The position numbers and the translations under genes were made by a program. Of a DNA stretch of 37,803 nucleotides, positions 26,413 to 34,441 are shown in pieces (position 1 is the stretch's first letter; each line of letters opens with the position of its first letter). Below the pieces are notes generated by a model. The model searched no databases, was not told where the DNA came from, and was given only the letters and a program-made list of their open reading frames with translations. The stretch comes from Pseudomonadota bacterium (lineage in GTDB: Bacteria; Pseudomonadota; Gammaproteobacteria; Steroidobacterales; Woeseiaceae): the NCBI GenBank assembly GCA_022563195.1, contig JADFNV010000027.1:1-37803 (forward strand). The letters are read 5' to 3'.

Positions 26413-27126
26413 CTATTTCGGTAACGCGATTTCGCCGCGCGCCAATGCAACCGTCTGCTGTGCCAGCACATCTGTCGACGAAATCAAGGGAACATCGACG
26501 GCGGCAGCGTCGAGTACCAGCGGGATTTCGGTGCAACCTGCAATCACTGACTGCGCGCCACGATCGACGAGAGCGGTCGCCAGGGTCGCCATGTCTCGCG
26601 CAATACTTTCCCCCTGGTAACCGGCTTTGATGCGATTCACAAGCGTCATCAGTTTGCCAAGCTCATAATCGCTGGGCAAGACGGCCTCTACGCCGACTTT
26701 TTCAAGAGCATCCTGGAAAACGCCGGCTTTCAGGCATCCGTCTGTCGCGAGTACCCCCACGGCGGTCGCGCCGTGTTCAACCGCGGCGGCTACCGTGACG
26801 TCGATGATCGACACGAGCGGAATGCTGACAGCGCCGGCTACTACGCTCGCGAATCCAAACGCTGAGTTGCAGGGCACCACGAGAAAATCGGCACCAGCCA
26901 CTTCGAGCCGTTGCGCCATTTCTGCCATGACGGGTCCGGGATCCTCACCGTCAGCCAGAATCGCTTCCTGACGGTTCGGTACTTTCGGATTCTGATCCAC
27001 GATCATGTGCACGTGGTCCTGATCCTTTTCAGCAGGCGTCAGCGCAATGACTTTGGCCATGAAGTCGACCGTTGCGTCGGGGCCCATGCCACCCAACACG
27101 CCAACTGTTTTACTATGTTCGCTCAT
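26413..27126 (-). CDS. aspartate/glutamate racemase family protein
   Basis: A 237-residue cofactor-independent racemase. Both catalytic cysteines are present: Cys86 in VPCNSAF and Cys198 in AGCTEIPL. The N-terminal KTVGVLGGMGPDATVDFM is the usual opening of aspartate-racemase-like (YgeA-type) proteins, some of which are broad-specificity amino acid racemases. It sits between the BKACE gene (35 bases) and the PLP lyase gene (12 bases). A natural reading is that it interconverts the D and L forms of an amino acid used by the lyase or aminotransferase. The exact substrate is unknown. Confidence 0.9.
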   Translation of the reverse strand: MSEHSKTVGVLGGMGPDATVDFMAKVIALTPAEKDQDHVHMIVDQNPKVPNRQEAILADGEDPGPVMAEMAQRLEVAGADFLVVPCNSAFGFASVVAGAVSIPLVSIIDVTVAAAVEHGATAVGVLATDGCLKAGVFQDALEKVGVEAVLPSDYELGKLMTLVNRIKAGYQGESIARDMATLATALVDRGAQSVIAGCTEIPLVLDAAAVDVPLISSTDVLAQQTVALARGEIALPK

Positions 27127-27161
27127 TTAATTCGCACAAAAAAAGGTATCTTGCCGCATTT

Positions 27162-28022
27162 TTACAACTCCGTCTCGGCAACGAACATGAATGTTGCACG
27201 AACTTCTGCGGCGCTGGCCGGCCGGCGCCCGCTACCGGCACTCGTTGCCGTATATTCGTGAATCAGGGCCGCATTGTCCGCGGCGACGTCGCCGTCCGGC
27301 AGCACGAGATTATTCTCAAAACCCATACGGACATGCCCGTTGCGCGCCGTTGCCGCCAGCATCACTGCATTTTCATTGTGACCAAAGCAGCAAACTGCCC
27401 AGGGGTGAGCATCTGGATCCGTTGCAGCGAGCAGAGCGTCGAGGTCTTCGACGACGCCAGGGACCGCATCGACATAATCGCCGAGCACAAACATGACAAA
27501 CGGGCTGTCGTCGGCAAAGACACCGCGCCGGCGCATATCATCGAATCGCCCGACATCTTCAACTGAGTACAAGATGACCTGCGGCCAGATCTGCTCCTGC
27601 CGCATCCATGCGAAAAATTCCGCTGCTCTTGTCTCATCGGCCGGCGTCGCACAAATTTCTCTGAGTGCAATCGACACGGCCTCGGGCCTGAGGTCTCGCA
27701 CCAGCGCAATTTGCTCCTCGGGCGTGTACTGGCCCACCGCTTCCGTGGTTACCTGGATGACCAGATCCTCGCCTATGCGATCACGTATAGCGGCGATCGC
27801 TTGTCGGTAGCGGTCGGCGTCAAGTGAATGTTTACCGCGCTCATCACGAACATGCAGATGCAAGATGGACACGCCAGCATCGCGCAGCGCGACTGCGTTC
27901 AGCGCGAGTTCGGTAGGTGTAATCGGCAATGCCGGGTGATCCAGTTGACTACGTCGCGCCCCGTTCGGTGCCGACATGATCACGACATGGTTTTCCGCGA
28001 ACGCCTGAAAACCCATGGTCAT
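27162..28022 (-). CDS. beta-keto acid cleavage enzyme (BKACE, DUF849)
   Basis: A 286-residue TIM-barrel protein of the BKACE family, which condenses a beta-keto acid with acetyl-CoA to give acetoacetate and a new acyl-CoA. Zinc ligands His55 and His57 lie in LHLHVRDERG; Glu236 in HVRMGFENN is the expected third ligand. Arg232 of that motif is kept, but the Asp that follows the Glu in the founding member Kce is Asn237 here. The opening VVIMSAPNGARRS replaces the more common ...TNPxN form. The start overlaps the aminotransferase stop (ATGA), so the two are made together. An aminotransferase would supply the keto acid. The side chain of the substrate cannot be told. Confidence 0.92.
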   Translation of the reverse strand: MTMGFQAFAENHVVIMSAPNGARRSQLDHPALPITPTELALNAVALRDAGVSILHLHVRDERGKHSLDADRYRQAIAAIRDRIGEDLVIQVTTEAVGQYTPEEQIALVRDLRPEAVSIALREICATPADETRAAEFFAWMRQEQIWPQVILYSVEDVGRFDDMRRRGVFADDSPFVMFVLGDYVDAVPGVVEDLDALLAATDPDAHPWAVCCFGHNENAVMLAATARNGHVRMGFENNLVLPDGDVAADNAALIHEYTATSAGSGRRPASAAEVRATFMFVAETEL

Positions 28023-29362
28023 GGATCGATGCTTACATTGGCGAGGACTGTCTGCAGTTTTCCGACCAGCTCGTCAATGTTGTTCTTGTCATAGATGAAA
28101 GCGGGCGCCAGCATGATGTGTGCGCCCATCTTGCCATCGGCCGTACCGCCGCCCGGATAGACGATGAGCCCCTGCGCCATCGCTTCGTCTTTTATTGCGA
28201 CTGCCAGCGATGGCTGGGCAGGCTGCTTGCTATCCCGATCGATGACGAGCTCGATGCCGAGCAATAATCCGCGACCGCGGATATCGCCCACGTGCGGATG
28301 CTCGGCGAACGCTGCTTCAAGATCGCTGGTCAACGCCGCGCTGATTGTCTGCACATTATCCAGCAGCCCGTCGTTCTCAATGACCCCCGCAACGGCCAGC
28401 GCAGCCGCGCACGCTGTCGCATGTCCAATGTAGGTATGACCGTGCGCGAAAGAACCAAATTCGTCGACGATGGCATCATGTATGAAACTACGGGCAATCG
28501 TCGCAGCGATCGCCTGGTAACCGCCACCGAGGCCTTTGGCCATCGTGACGATATCGGGCACGACAGCATCTTGTTCAAACGCGAAGTAGGTACCGGTGCG
28601 CCCGCATCCGGCCATGACTTCATCAAGTATCAGGAGTATCTCGTGACGGTCACAGATTTCCCGTATCGCTTTGAAGTAGCCGGCTGCGGGAGGCACTGCG
28701 CCCAGCGTCGCGCCGACGACTGTTTCAGCCATGAATGCGGCGATGTTGTCCGCGCCATGATCAGCGATCGCGCGTTCCAGCTCGTGTGCCGAACGCCACG
28801 CATAATCCGCGTCCGACTCGCCTTCGTTCCTGTGGCGATAGGCGTAACACGGATCGATCTTCGGCCAATCATGCAGTAGCGGTGCAAAAACCTTGCGCCG
28901 ACCTGGGTTGCCCGACGCCGATAATGCGGCGAGCGTGTTGCCGTGATAGCTCTGGTCACGACTCACGATCAGGTGTTTGTCTGTGCGACCTTTCGCAACC
29001 CAATACTGTCTTGCAAGTTTTATGGCCGTCTCGTTTGCCTCGGATCCTCCCGAAAGGAAATACACGCGTGCATCAGCATCGCCGAAACGTCCTGCGAGAT
29101 GCTCTGCGAGTTTTTCCTGCGGCTCATTGGTGAAAAATGCCGTGTGCGCATAAGCCAGTTTCTCGACCTGGATCTTAATCGCATCGATGACCACAGGATG
29201 CCCGTGACCGAGGCAACAGACCGCAGCTCCACCACTGCCATCGAGATACTGTTTCCCGGCATCGTCATACAGGTAAACACCCTGGCCGTGTGCGGCAACG
29301 GGATAGTCGTGAGTTGGATCCCTGTAAAAGACACTGCTCATCGCATCAATGGTTTTACCCAT
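28019..29362 (-). CDS. class III PLP-dependent aminotransferase
   Basis: A 447-residue fold-type I aminotransferase. The PLP Lys276 is in TMAKGLGGGYQ, the cofactor Asp247 in LILDEVMAGCGRTG, and the SGGSEANETAIKLAR phosphate motif is present. Class III enzymes act on omega-, beta- or gamma-amino groups as well as alpha, with pyruvate or 2-oxoglutarate as acceptor. As first gene of an operon with BKACE, it probably turns an amino acid into a beta-keto acid. ATG 29341 is an equally good start (it gives MSSVFYRDPTHDYPVA, a family-like N-terminus); neither has a clear ribosome binding site. The tRNA-Gly gene lies 28 bases upstream on the same strand, so transcripts may run through it. Confidence 0.92.
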   Translation of the reverse strand: MGKTIDAMSSVFYRDPTHDYPVAAHGQGVYLYDDAGKQYLDGSGGAAVCCLGHGHPVVIDAIKIQVEKLAYAHTAFFTNEPQEKLAEHLAGRFGDADARVYFLSGGSEANETAIKLARQYWVAKGRTDKHLIVSRDQSYHGNTLAALSASGNPGRRKVFAPLLHDWPKIDPCYAYRHRNEGESDADYAWRSAHELERAIADHGADNIAAFMAETVVGATLGAVPPAAGYFKAIREICDRHEILLILDEVMAGCGRTGTYFAFEQDAVVPDIVTMAKGLGGGYQAIAATIARSFIHDAIVDEFGSFAHGHTYIGHATACAAALAVAGVIENDGLLDNVQTISAALTSDLEAAFAEHPHVGDIRGRGLLLGIELVIDRDSKQPAQPSLAVAIKDEAMAQGLIVYPGGGTADGKMGAHIMLAPAFIYDKNNIDELVGKLQTVLANVSIDP

Positions 29363-29390
29363 TCGTCGTTATGTATTTCTGACAAACGTG

Positions 29391-29464
29391 TGGAGCGGGT
29401 GAAGGGAATCGAACCCTCATTCTCAGCTTGGGAAGCTGATGTCCTACCATTGAACGACACCCGC
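29391..29464 (-). tRNA. tRNA-Gly (anticodon CCC)
   Basis: The minus strand folds as a full cloverleaf of 74 bases including an encoded CCA. Acceptor stem GCGGGTG/CACCCGC, D-arm GTTC...GGAC, anticodon stem TCAGC/GCTGA with loop TTCCCAA (anticodon CCC, reads GGG), and T-arm GAGGG-TTCGATT-CCCTT. It lies at the outer edge of the left inverted repeat of the glycan cassette, 5' end towards the repeat, and immediately upstream of the aminotransferase operon. Confidence 0.95.
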
Positions 29465-29481
29465 AAATTTGCAATTCCAGT

Positions 29482-29510
29482 AGTGTACCTACGGTGCTGA
29501 CCGAACCCAA
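29482..29510 (-). promoter_or_regulatory. probable promoter of tRNA-Gly
   Basis: On the minus strand TTGGGT (29510-29505) and TACACT (29487-29482) are separated by 17 bases and would start transcription about ten bases before the tRNA. It lies within the left inverted repeat. In the right copy the -10 equivalent reads TACACG, as expected if that copy is not driving a tRNA. Hexamer matches are only fair. Confidence 0.4.
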
Positions 29511-29540
29511 TAGTCCCTGCTGGTAGCGAAACGGTAGTTG

Positions 29541-29552
29541 TGCTAATTAGCA
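29541..29552. promoter_or_regulatory. palindrome TGCTAATTAGCA, candidate operator in the left repeat
   Basis: TGCTAATTAGCA is a perfect 12-base palindrome lying ten bases before the TATAGT -10 candidate, where a dimeric regulator could block or recruit RNA polymerase. The right repeat keeps it with one change. No regulator gene is linked. Confidence 0.4.
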
Positions 29553-29678
29553 AAGGGGCCGTTATAGTACACTTTTAGCTATCGGTTTCGGCCAGGCAGG
29601 TTCTTGCCATTCTCGTTTGGGATTCATGCAGAGGATAGAGTACGCACTTTTCACAACCCCGACATGCAGCGGATCCCA

Positions 29679-30851
29679 ATGCATTTCGTAACCATGCTTT
29701 CGCCATTCGGGCCTGCTATACGGGGCGTCAGCCCCTATGCTGACCAGCTGTTTTCAGCCTTGGATGATATCAGTGACCTTGATGTCGGCAAGCTTGATTA
29801 CTATTCCCTGTATCCGACGATACTGCTTCCTGCTAGTACGGGGAACGCCGCACCTGTCGAGAATCCGGTCGTACGTTGGAACCAGATTGGTTCATGGAAG
29901 AAAGCCGCGGATATTTCGGCGCCGGTCATGCATATGCAATACTGGACAAGTCTGTCTGCCCATTACCTTGTTGCGATTGCGCATTATTTACATCGTCAGG
30001 GCAAGCGCTGTGTTGTCACGGTTCATAATCCGGACTCCCACGAGTCGATACCTATACTTTCTTTTTTCGAACGCCGGCTTCTCAGACGGGTGGACAAGAT
30101 CATTGTCCATTCAGAATCCGCGAGCGATATTCTTTGCGCGAGGTCCCCGTCACTTAAAGAAAGGATCCGGGTGATAGCGCATGGTGTCGCCAAACAACAG
30201 GATACCGGATTGCGCCCCGGCGACCATGCGCTTGCAGACTTGAGCCCGGATCGGCAATACGTCCTTATATTCGGCAATCTAAGAGGATACAAAGGTATTC
30301 CGACACTGCTCAAAGCGTGGCAGCGTGTTATTTTCAGAATCCCGGACGCCGATCTTATAATTGCCGGGCGATTCTGGGACAAGGGCCATACACTTCCCAG
30401 TCGCATTGTCGCCAGAATACTTGGCACAAAAAAAGTCGCACAGCAGATCAAGGCCATGATTAGCAGCGGTAGCATGGACAGACGGGTGATCCTGCGCGAT
30501 CAATTTGTTCCCGATGATGTCATCGATGCGTGTTGCCGGATTGCGGCTGTCGCCGTTTTCCCCTATGACAGGTTTTCCGGGCAATCTGGCGCGGCGACGC
30601 GGGCCGGGAGTTGGGGTACCCCGCTGATCGTGTCCAGGACTGGCGCCCTGCCTTCACTGGCGATCGATGACGATTTTATTTTCCGGCCGGGTGACAGTGA
30701 TGCCCTGGCTCATGCGCTCGAACGCCTCCTGAGCGAGCCCGCACAGCAAGCCGCGCTCAGACAGCGTCAGCTCGCACGGGTCGCCTGCTGTTACTGGGAC
30801 CAGATTGCGGAACAGCATGCCGCGGTTTATCGGGAACTTGCGGCATCATAG
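29679..30851 (+). CDS. GT4-type glycosyltransferase, first gene of the left operon
   Basis: A retaining GT-B glycosyltransferase of about 390 aa. The C-terminal nucleotide-sugar domain is clear: HGVAKQQ, then VLIFGNLRGYKGIPTLLKAW, LIIAGRFWDKG and GAATRAGSWGTPLIVS with the loop that binds the donor phosphate, as in GT4 enzymes. No signal or membrane helix is seen, so it acts at the cytoplasmic face. I prefer ATG 29679 (MHFVTMLSPFGP, GGA upstream); ATG 29664 or TTG 29604 are possible, the last lying inside the inverted repeat. It would add a sugar to a lipid or glycan. The donor and acceptor are unknown. It opens a three-gene plus-strand operon. Confidence 0.87.
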   Translation: MHFVTMLSPFGPAIRGVSPYADQLFSALDDISDLDVGKLDYYSLYPTILLPASTGNAAPVENPVVRWNQIGSWKKAADISAPVMHMQYWTSLSAHYLVAIAHYLHRQGKRCVVTVHNPDSHESIPILSFFERRLLRRVDKIIVHSESASDILCARSPSLKERIRVIAHGVAKQQDTGLRPGDHALADLSPDRQYVLIFGNLRGYKGIPTLLKAWQRVIFRIPDADLIIAGRFWDKGHTLPSRIVARILGTKKVAQQIKAMISSGSMDRRVILRDQFVPDDVIDACCRIAAVAVFPYDRFSGQSGAATRAGSWGTPLIVSRTGALPSLAIDDDFIFRPGDSDALAHALERLLSEPAQQAALRQRQLARVACCYWDQIAEQHAAVYRELAAS

Positions 30852-30906
30852 GGCGGTGAAAATCGTTATTTTACAAGCGCCTCGTCTACGGCTCAAGTAA
30901 CAGACT

Positions 30907-31884
30907 ATGGGATATTTCCGGTTTTTCGTCAGGGCTGTCTTCACCGTCGTTATTCTGATCGGTTGCATCTATTTGGTTGATATCGACGAACTGGGGTCAG
31001 CACTCACCATGGCCCAGCCACACTATTTATTCATGACGATCCTGATCACGGTGCTCGGAACAATTATTGTACCGGCACTGTTGACCTGGAATGCGCTGCA
31101 TGTCGAACGATTAACGCTGTCGCTTGGGCGCCTTGTCATGATTAATTTTGCGATGCGGTTTTATATGCTGGTGCTCCCCCGGCCGGTGTCGCTGGGAATG
31201 CGTTGGATGCGCTATAAAAAGGCCGGCACAGGTTACGATGCGTTGGCACTGATGGTTTTCGAACGAATCGTTCAGATGCTCGTATATTCGTTCTCAGCAA
31301 CCTTGCTGCTTGGATTGTCGATGCAATCCTTACCCGATTATGGTGGCTATATATGGTTGATGGCTGCTTTTACTTTCCTGGTAGCGTTGCTCGGAATTGC
31401 GCCGTTTTTTTCATCACTGGCGAATCGTCTGTTGGGATGGTTTGTGGCAATAAGCGAACAGTTCATGCCGCGATTCATATATCGGGGACTGGTAAAGTTG
31501 CTCGACGCCGTTGCCGTCTTTCACAAATTGACCGCCATGCGGGTTCTCTTCGTGGTTGCCTGCTCAGTGGCAGGTTACGTCCTGTTGGTTGGTGCGTCCT
31601 GGGTGCTTATGCAAACGATGAATTTTTCGATTCCGCTGTTGGCGCTAGCCTGGATCCGCTCAACCGTGTTCCTGATCGCCCAGATTCCGTTGACGGTGGG
31701 AGGAATCGGACTACGCGAAGCAGGATTTATCGGCCTGCTGGGCATGTACGGCGTATCCGAGCATGATGCCCTGGCCTTTTCACTGCTGTTTCTGTGTATG
31801 CATATTCTCATCGGTCTGATCGGTGTGGCGTATGACGGTTTTCGCTGGCTGTTCAATGGATCCGACAAGTTCGTCAGCGAATGA
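30907..31884 (+). CDS. UPF0104/LPG-synthase-TM family membrane protein (flippase-like domain)
   Basis: A 325-residue protein with about eight membrane helices. The C-terminal motif AQIPLTVGGIGLREAGFIGLLGMYG is the hallmark of the lysylphosphatidylglycerol-synthase TM / UPF0104 family (PF03706), which includes AglD and membrane parts of MprF. Members are often linked to glycolipid or glycan synthesis and may flip lipid-linked intermediates, though this is not generally proven. The cytoplasmic lysyl-transferase domain of MprF is absent. It lies 55 bases after the glycosyltransferase and 39 bases before the methyltransferase. Confidence 0.88.
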   Translation: MGYFRFFVRAVFTVVILIGCIYLVDIDELGSALTMAQPHYLFMTILITVLGTIIVPALLTWNALHVERLTLSLGRLVMINFAMRFYMLVLPRPVSLGMRWMRYKKAGTGYDALALMVFERIVQMLVYSFSATLLLGLSMQSLPDYGGYIWLMAAFTFLVALLGIAPFFSSLANRLLGWFVAISEQFMPRFIYRGLVKLLDAVAVFHKLTAMRVLFVVACSVAGYVLLVGASWVLMQTMNFSIPLLALAWIRSTVFLIAQIPLTVGGIGLREAGFIGLLGMYGVSEHDALAFSLLFLCMHILIGLIGVAYDGFRWLFNGSDKFVSE

Positions 31885-31923
31885 GGTTCCATGGCTTGCT
31901 ACATACTTTAGCGAGGTACCTGC

Positions 31924-32559
31924 TTGTTTAGGAAAGCCGCGGTGATCCCGGTTGTTCATCTGGACCGGCACCGGAAAGCACAGATGATCGAATCCATCCT
32001 GGAGAGTTTTCTTGGCCAACCTGTCCGGGGCTACCGAGTGCTCGATATCGGCTGCGGGAATGGAGATATCAGCGCCTATTTCGCTCGCGATAATGAACAG
32101 TACGGCGTTGATGTCAGTGACAGACGTCGGGACAAAAACAGGACCTTTGATTTTTCCATCGTTACTTCTGAGGCTTTGCCATTTGACGATGGCTTTTTTG
32201 ATGTTGTCATATCACACCACGTTATCGAGCATGTTAATGACCAGAAATTGCACCTCAGGGAAATTCATCGGGTGTTGAAGTCAAACGGAAGCGCCTACCT
32301 TGCGACACCAAACCGCACATCACCGCTCATGAAAGGCCATATCGGTAACGACCAGGTGCTGCGGTACCGGGAAGTCGAACCACTGCTGCGTGACGCGGGA
32401 TTCGTTTGCACAGATTACTCGCCCAGGGTCGTCAAGGAGCCGGACCGGTTTTACGCCGACTGGCGTATCGGAAGATTGGTCCCCGGTTTTCTGGTTCGGG
32501 CGTTACGTTTTCTTATTCCCAGCCACATCTACACGCTCAGACCGCTAAAGGAGGCATAA
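31924..32559 (+). CDS. SAM-dependent methyltransferase (Methyltransf_11 type)
   Basis: A 211-residue class I methyltransferase. Motif I is VLDIGCGNGDISAYF, followed by the acidic YGVDVSD, and post-I FDVVISHHVIEHV; MKGHIGNDQVLRY lies in the substrate part. The start is TTG 31924, supported by GAGG seven bases upstream; GTG 31942 and ATG 31984 are weaker choices. It probably methylates a sugar or glycan end. Its stop lies 31 bases inside the end of the convergent asparagine-synthetase-like gene, so the two operons of the cassette meet tail to tail without a terminator. Confidence 0.86.
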   Translation: MFRKAAVIPVVHLDRHRKAQMIESILESFLGQPVRGYRVLDIGCGNGDISAYFARDNEQYGVDVSDRRRDKNRTFDFSIVTSEALPFDDGFFDVVISHHVIEHVNDQKLHLREIHRVLKSNGSAYLATPNRTSPLMKGHIGNDQVLRYREVEPLLRDAGFVCTDYSPRVVKEPDRFYADWRIGRLVPGFLVRALRFLIPSHIYTLRPLKEA

Positions 32560-34424
32560 GTCGCGAGTAGTGAAATGCCATCGCTGGTGACCTCGCTGGG
32601 TGAGATATGCTCGCGGTAGATGCGTTCGGCAAGCTTGTCGTCGAACAGTGATTCCAGGTATTTCCGATTGGCCTGGAACGGCAGATCCTGCAATATATTC
32701 ATCATTCGATCTTTCAATGGCCCCATATACCAGGAATCCACCGGGGCGGCGACCGCGGCAAGCTTCTTCTGGTAAATAACTTCGCGGGGCAACAATTTCT
32801 TGTCTTCAGCCATTTTCAGCAGGATATATTTACCCGTAACGGCAGCGGCTGTCTTTTCCCTGGGGCGGCTCAGCGTGTCTTTCATACTCGTTGCAAGGAA
32901 CTTGAGCCCGCTATGCATGTAGGGTGAATTAATCACAATACCGGTGTTATCGGAAGAACCGATGATCTTGTTCTTATTGGGAGAGATTAGCCCTTTGCCG
33001 TGATATCCAAGTCTTTCGGCGGTCATGCCCACAAGCGGTCCGGCCAGCTTACGAAGTATGGTCTCGATGTCCATCGCCTGTTCGGGCGGTGTGTCGATTC
33101 GCAACTGATCGAGTGATATTTCGTCGAATATGCGCAGTGTTACGTGGCTGTTTTCCGGCATTTTTCTGCGTAACGAACGAATGATATTAAGAATTACCCG
33201 GTAGGGGTGGCCAATCTTCCGTTCCAGCAGCCGGATTGCGAACAGCCACACGAGAAGATCGACCAGACTGCCGGGTAATGCTGGGAGATGCGATAGCAGG
33301 GCCGTGCGCCGGTGGGTACCCGGATAACCGAGAAATATGGTATCGCAGCCATCACCACTGTAGCAGTAGTAATACCCGCGCCGGCGGATTTCATCACAAA
33401 CAATTTTTGTCTGGATGACATAATTCGGCCAATTGGTTGGTGCATTAAAATCATTACTGAAATTTTCAAGCCCCAGCGCGATGTCTTCTGCAGTGACAGC
33501 AACCCAGTGATGTTCGGTGCCAAGAAACCGCGCCACCGTCTCGGTGTGGGGTTGATTGTAGCGGCTTTCGGTATATTGAAAGGAGAACGTTTCTACCTGC
33601 TTGCCAAGACGACAAAGGCCTGCAGCCACCAGAGCTGAATCTACACCACCCAGCAGCACGGCTGCCTGGTCCGACGTGGCGGTCTGATCCTCAAGGGCGG
33701 TCATGAAGGCGTCGTAAAGTCTGTTAACGGTTTCCTGTTCAGTGGCGCTCTCGGGAATTTTTCCGGTGTCGGCTTGTATCCACGGGTCGCCTGCCTTAAT
33801 TGGCCAGGTTCGGATCTCGCTATCCTTCCATTCCAGCAGGGTACCGGGCGGTAACATGGTGATATTTTCGTAGGGCGTATGTCGCCAAGGATAGAAACCG
33901 TAGATCAGGAAAAAATCTTCCCAGCGACGGTCGATCACAGGACCGTCAGCGGACAGACGCACCACACTGGCAAGGTTGGTGCTGAAGATCAGGCATTGCA
34001 GATCCGAACGATAGTAAATGGTGCGCATCCCGCCGGAATCGGCTGCAAGCAACCGCGCACCGATATTGTTGTCGCGAATCACAATGGCGTACTGGCCTTG
34101 CAGACCGTCCAGAAACCCGTCGCGGTTCAAGAGGTATCGATCGAGCAGGAAATGCGCGGTTTTGTCTGGGTCATCAAGCGGTGAGCCAGGACCCCATTCT
34201 GGGATGGGCTTGTGTATGGAACCCAGGTAGAGCAGCGAGATATTTTCCCGGCTGTCCCTGCCGAAAATTTTGCCCATGTCGGACAGGTAACCCGTACGGG
34301 TTGTCGGGGAATTTTCCGGGAGAACATTGCAGCGAACATCGTGGGCGTGGTCGATGCGTTCGCGGGCAGTGGCGAACCGTGCGGCCACATCGGACGTACC
34401 GTCAATACCGAAAATCAGGTTCAT
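32529..34424 (-). CDS. asparagine-synthetase-like amidotransferase lacking the glutaminase cysteine
   Basis: A 631-residue two-domain protein. The N-terminal part resembles the Ntn glutaminase domain (LQGQYAIVIRDNN, MRTIYYR), but starts MNLIFGIDG with no Cys2, so it cannot hydrolyse glutamine in the usual way. The synthetase domain has VLLGGVDSALVA (257-266), where the SGGxDS pyrophosphate loop has Leu258 in place of Ser, and YSGDGCDTIFLGY (355-367), where SGDGGDE is changed. Such proteins occur in glycan clusters and may form amides on sugars or lipids with free ammonia. Loss of ATP-binding Ser and nucleophile means that it may be a changed or inactive enzyme. It follows the pyruvyl transferase by 17 bases. 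Confidence 0.85.
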   Translation of the reverse strand: MNLIFGIDGTSDVAARFATARERIDHAHDVRCNVLPENSPTTRTGYLSDMGKIFGRDSRENISLLYLGSIHKPIPEWGPGSPLDDPDKTAHFLLDRYLLNRDGFLDGLQGQYAIVIRDNNIGARLLAADSGGMRTIYYRSDLQCLIFSTNLASVVRLSADGPVIDRRWEDFFLIYGFYPWRHTPYENITMLPPGTLLEWKDSEIRTWPIKAGDPWIQADTGKIPESATEQETVNRLYDAFMTALEDQTATSDQAAVLLGGVDSALVAAGLCRLGKQVETFSFQYTESRYNQPHTETVARFLGTEHHWVAVTAEDIALGLENFSNDFNAPTNWPNYVIQTKIVCDEIRRRGYYYCYSGDGCDTIFLGYPGTHRRTALLSHLPALPGSLVDLLVWLFAIRLLERKIGHPYRVILNIIRSLRRKMPENSHVTLRIFDEISLDQLRIDTPPEQAMDIETILRKLAGPLVGMTAERLGYHGKGLISPNKNKIIGSSDNTGIVINSPYMHSGLKFLATSMKDTLSRPREKTAAAVTGKYILLKMAEDKKLLPREVIYQKKLAAVAAPVDSWYMGPLKDRMMNILQDLPFQANRKYLESLFDDKLAERIYREHISPSEVTSDGISLLATYASFSGLSV

Positions 34425-34441
34425 CGTCTAGTCTCGCGTTG

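Larger units (their letters stand above)
29455..29640 (+). repeat. left inverted repeat of the glycan cassette (inward-facing upstream region)
   Basis: The segment 29483-29640 (158 bases) aligns with the reverse complement of 35730-35886 (157 bases) with eleven mismatches and one gap by hand count. The longest identical stretch is 33 bases (starting TTCGGCCAGGCAGG); another of 23 starts AGCAAAGGGGCC. Weaker similarity continues outward to 29455, into the first bases of tRNA-Gly. The repeat ends GCAGAGGATAGAG, 38 bases before the glycosyltransferase ATG. It contains a TATAGT (29563-29568) that could be an inward -10 box and a 12-base palindrome. It appears to be the upstream control region of the plus-strand operon. 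Confidence 0.9.

Noticed and set aside
29391..29464. tRNA-Gly as an integrase attachment site for the cassette
   Set aside because: Integrases normally use the tRNA 3' end; the cassette lies on the 5' side, there is no integrase gene and no direct repeat of the tRNA 3' end was seen.
29510..29550. JUMPstart/ops-like GGTAGCG in the inverted repeats, which would imply RfaH control of the glycan operons
   Set aside because: Only the core GGTAGCG matches the ops consensus and it lies upstream of the likely -10 box, so it would not be transcribed.
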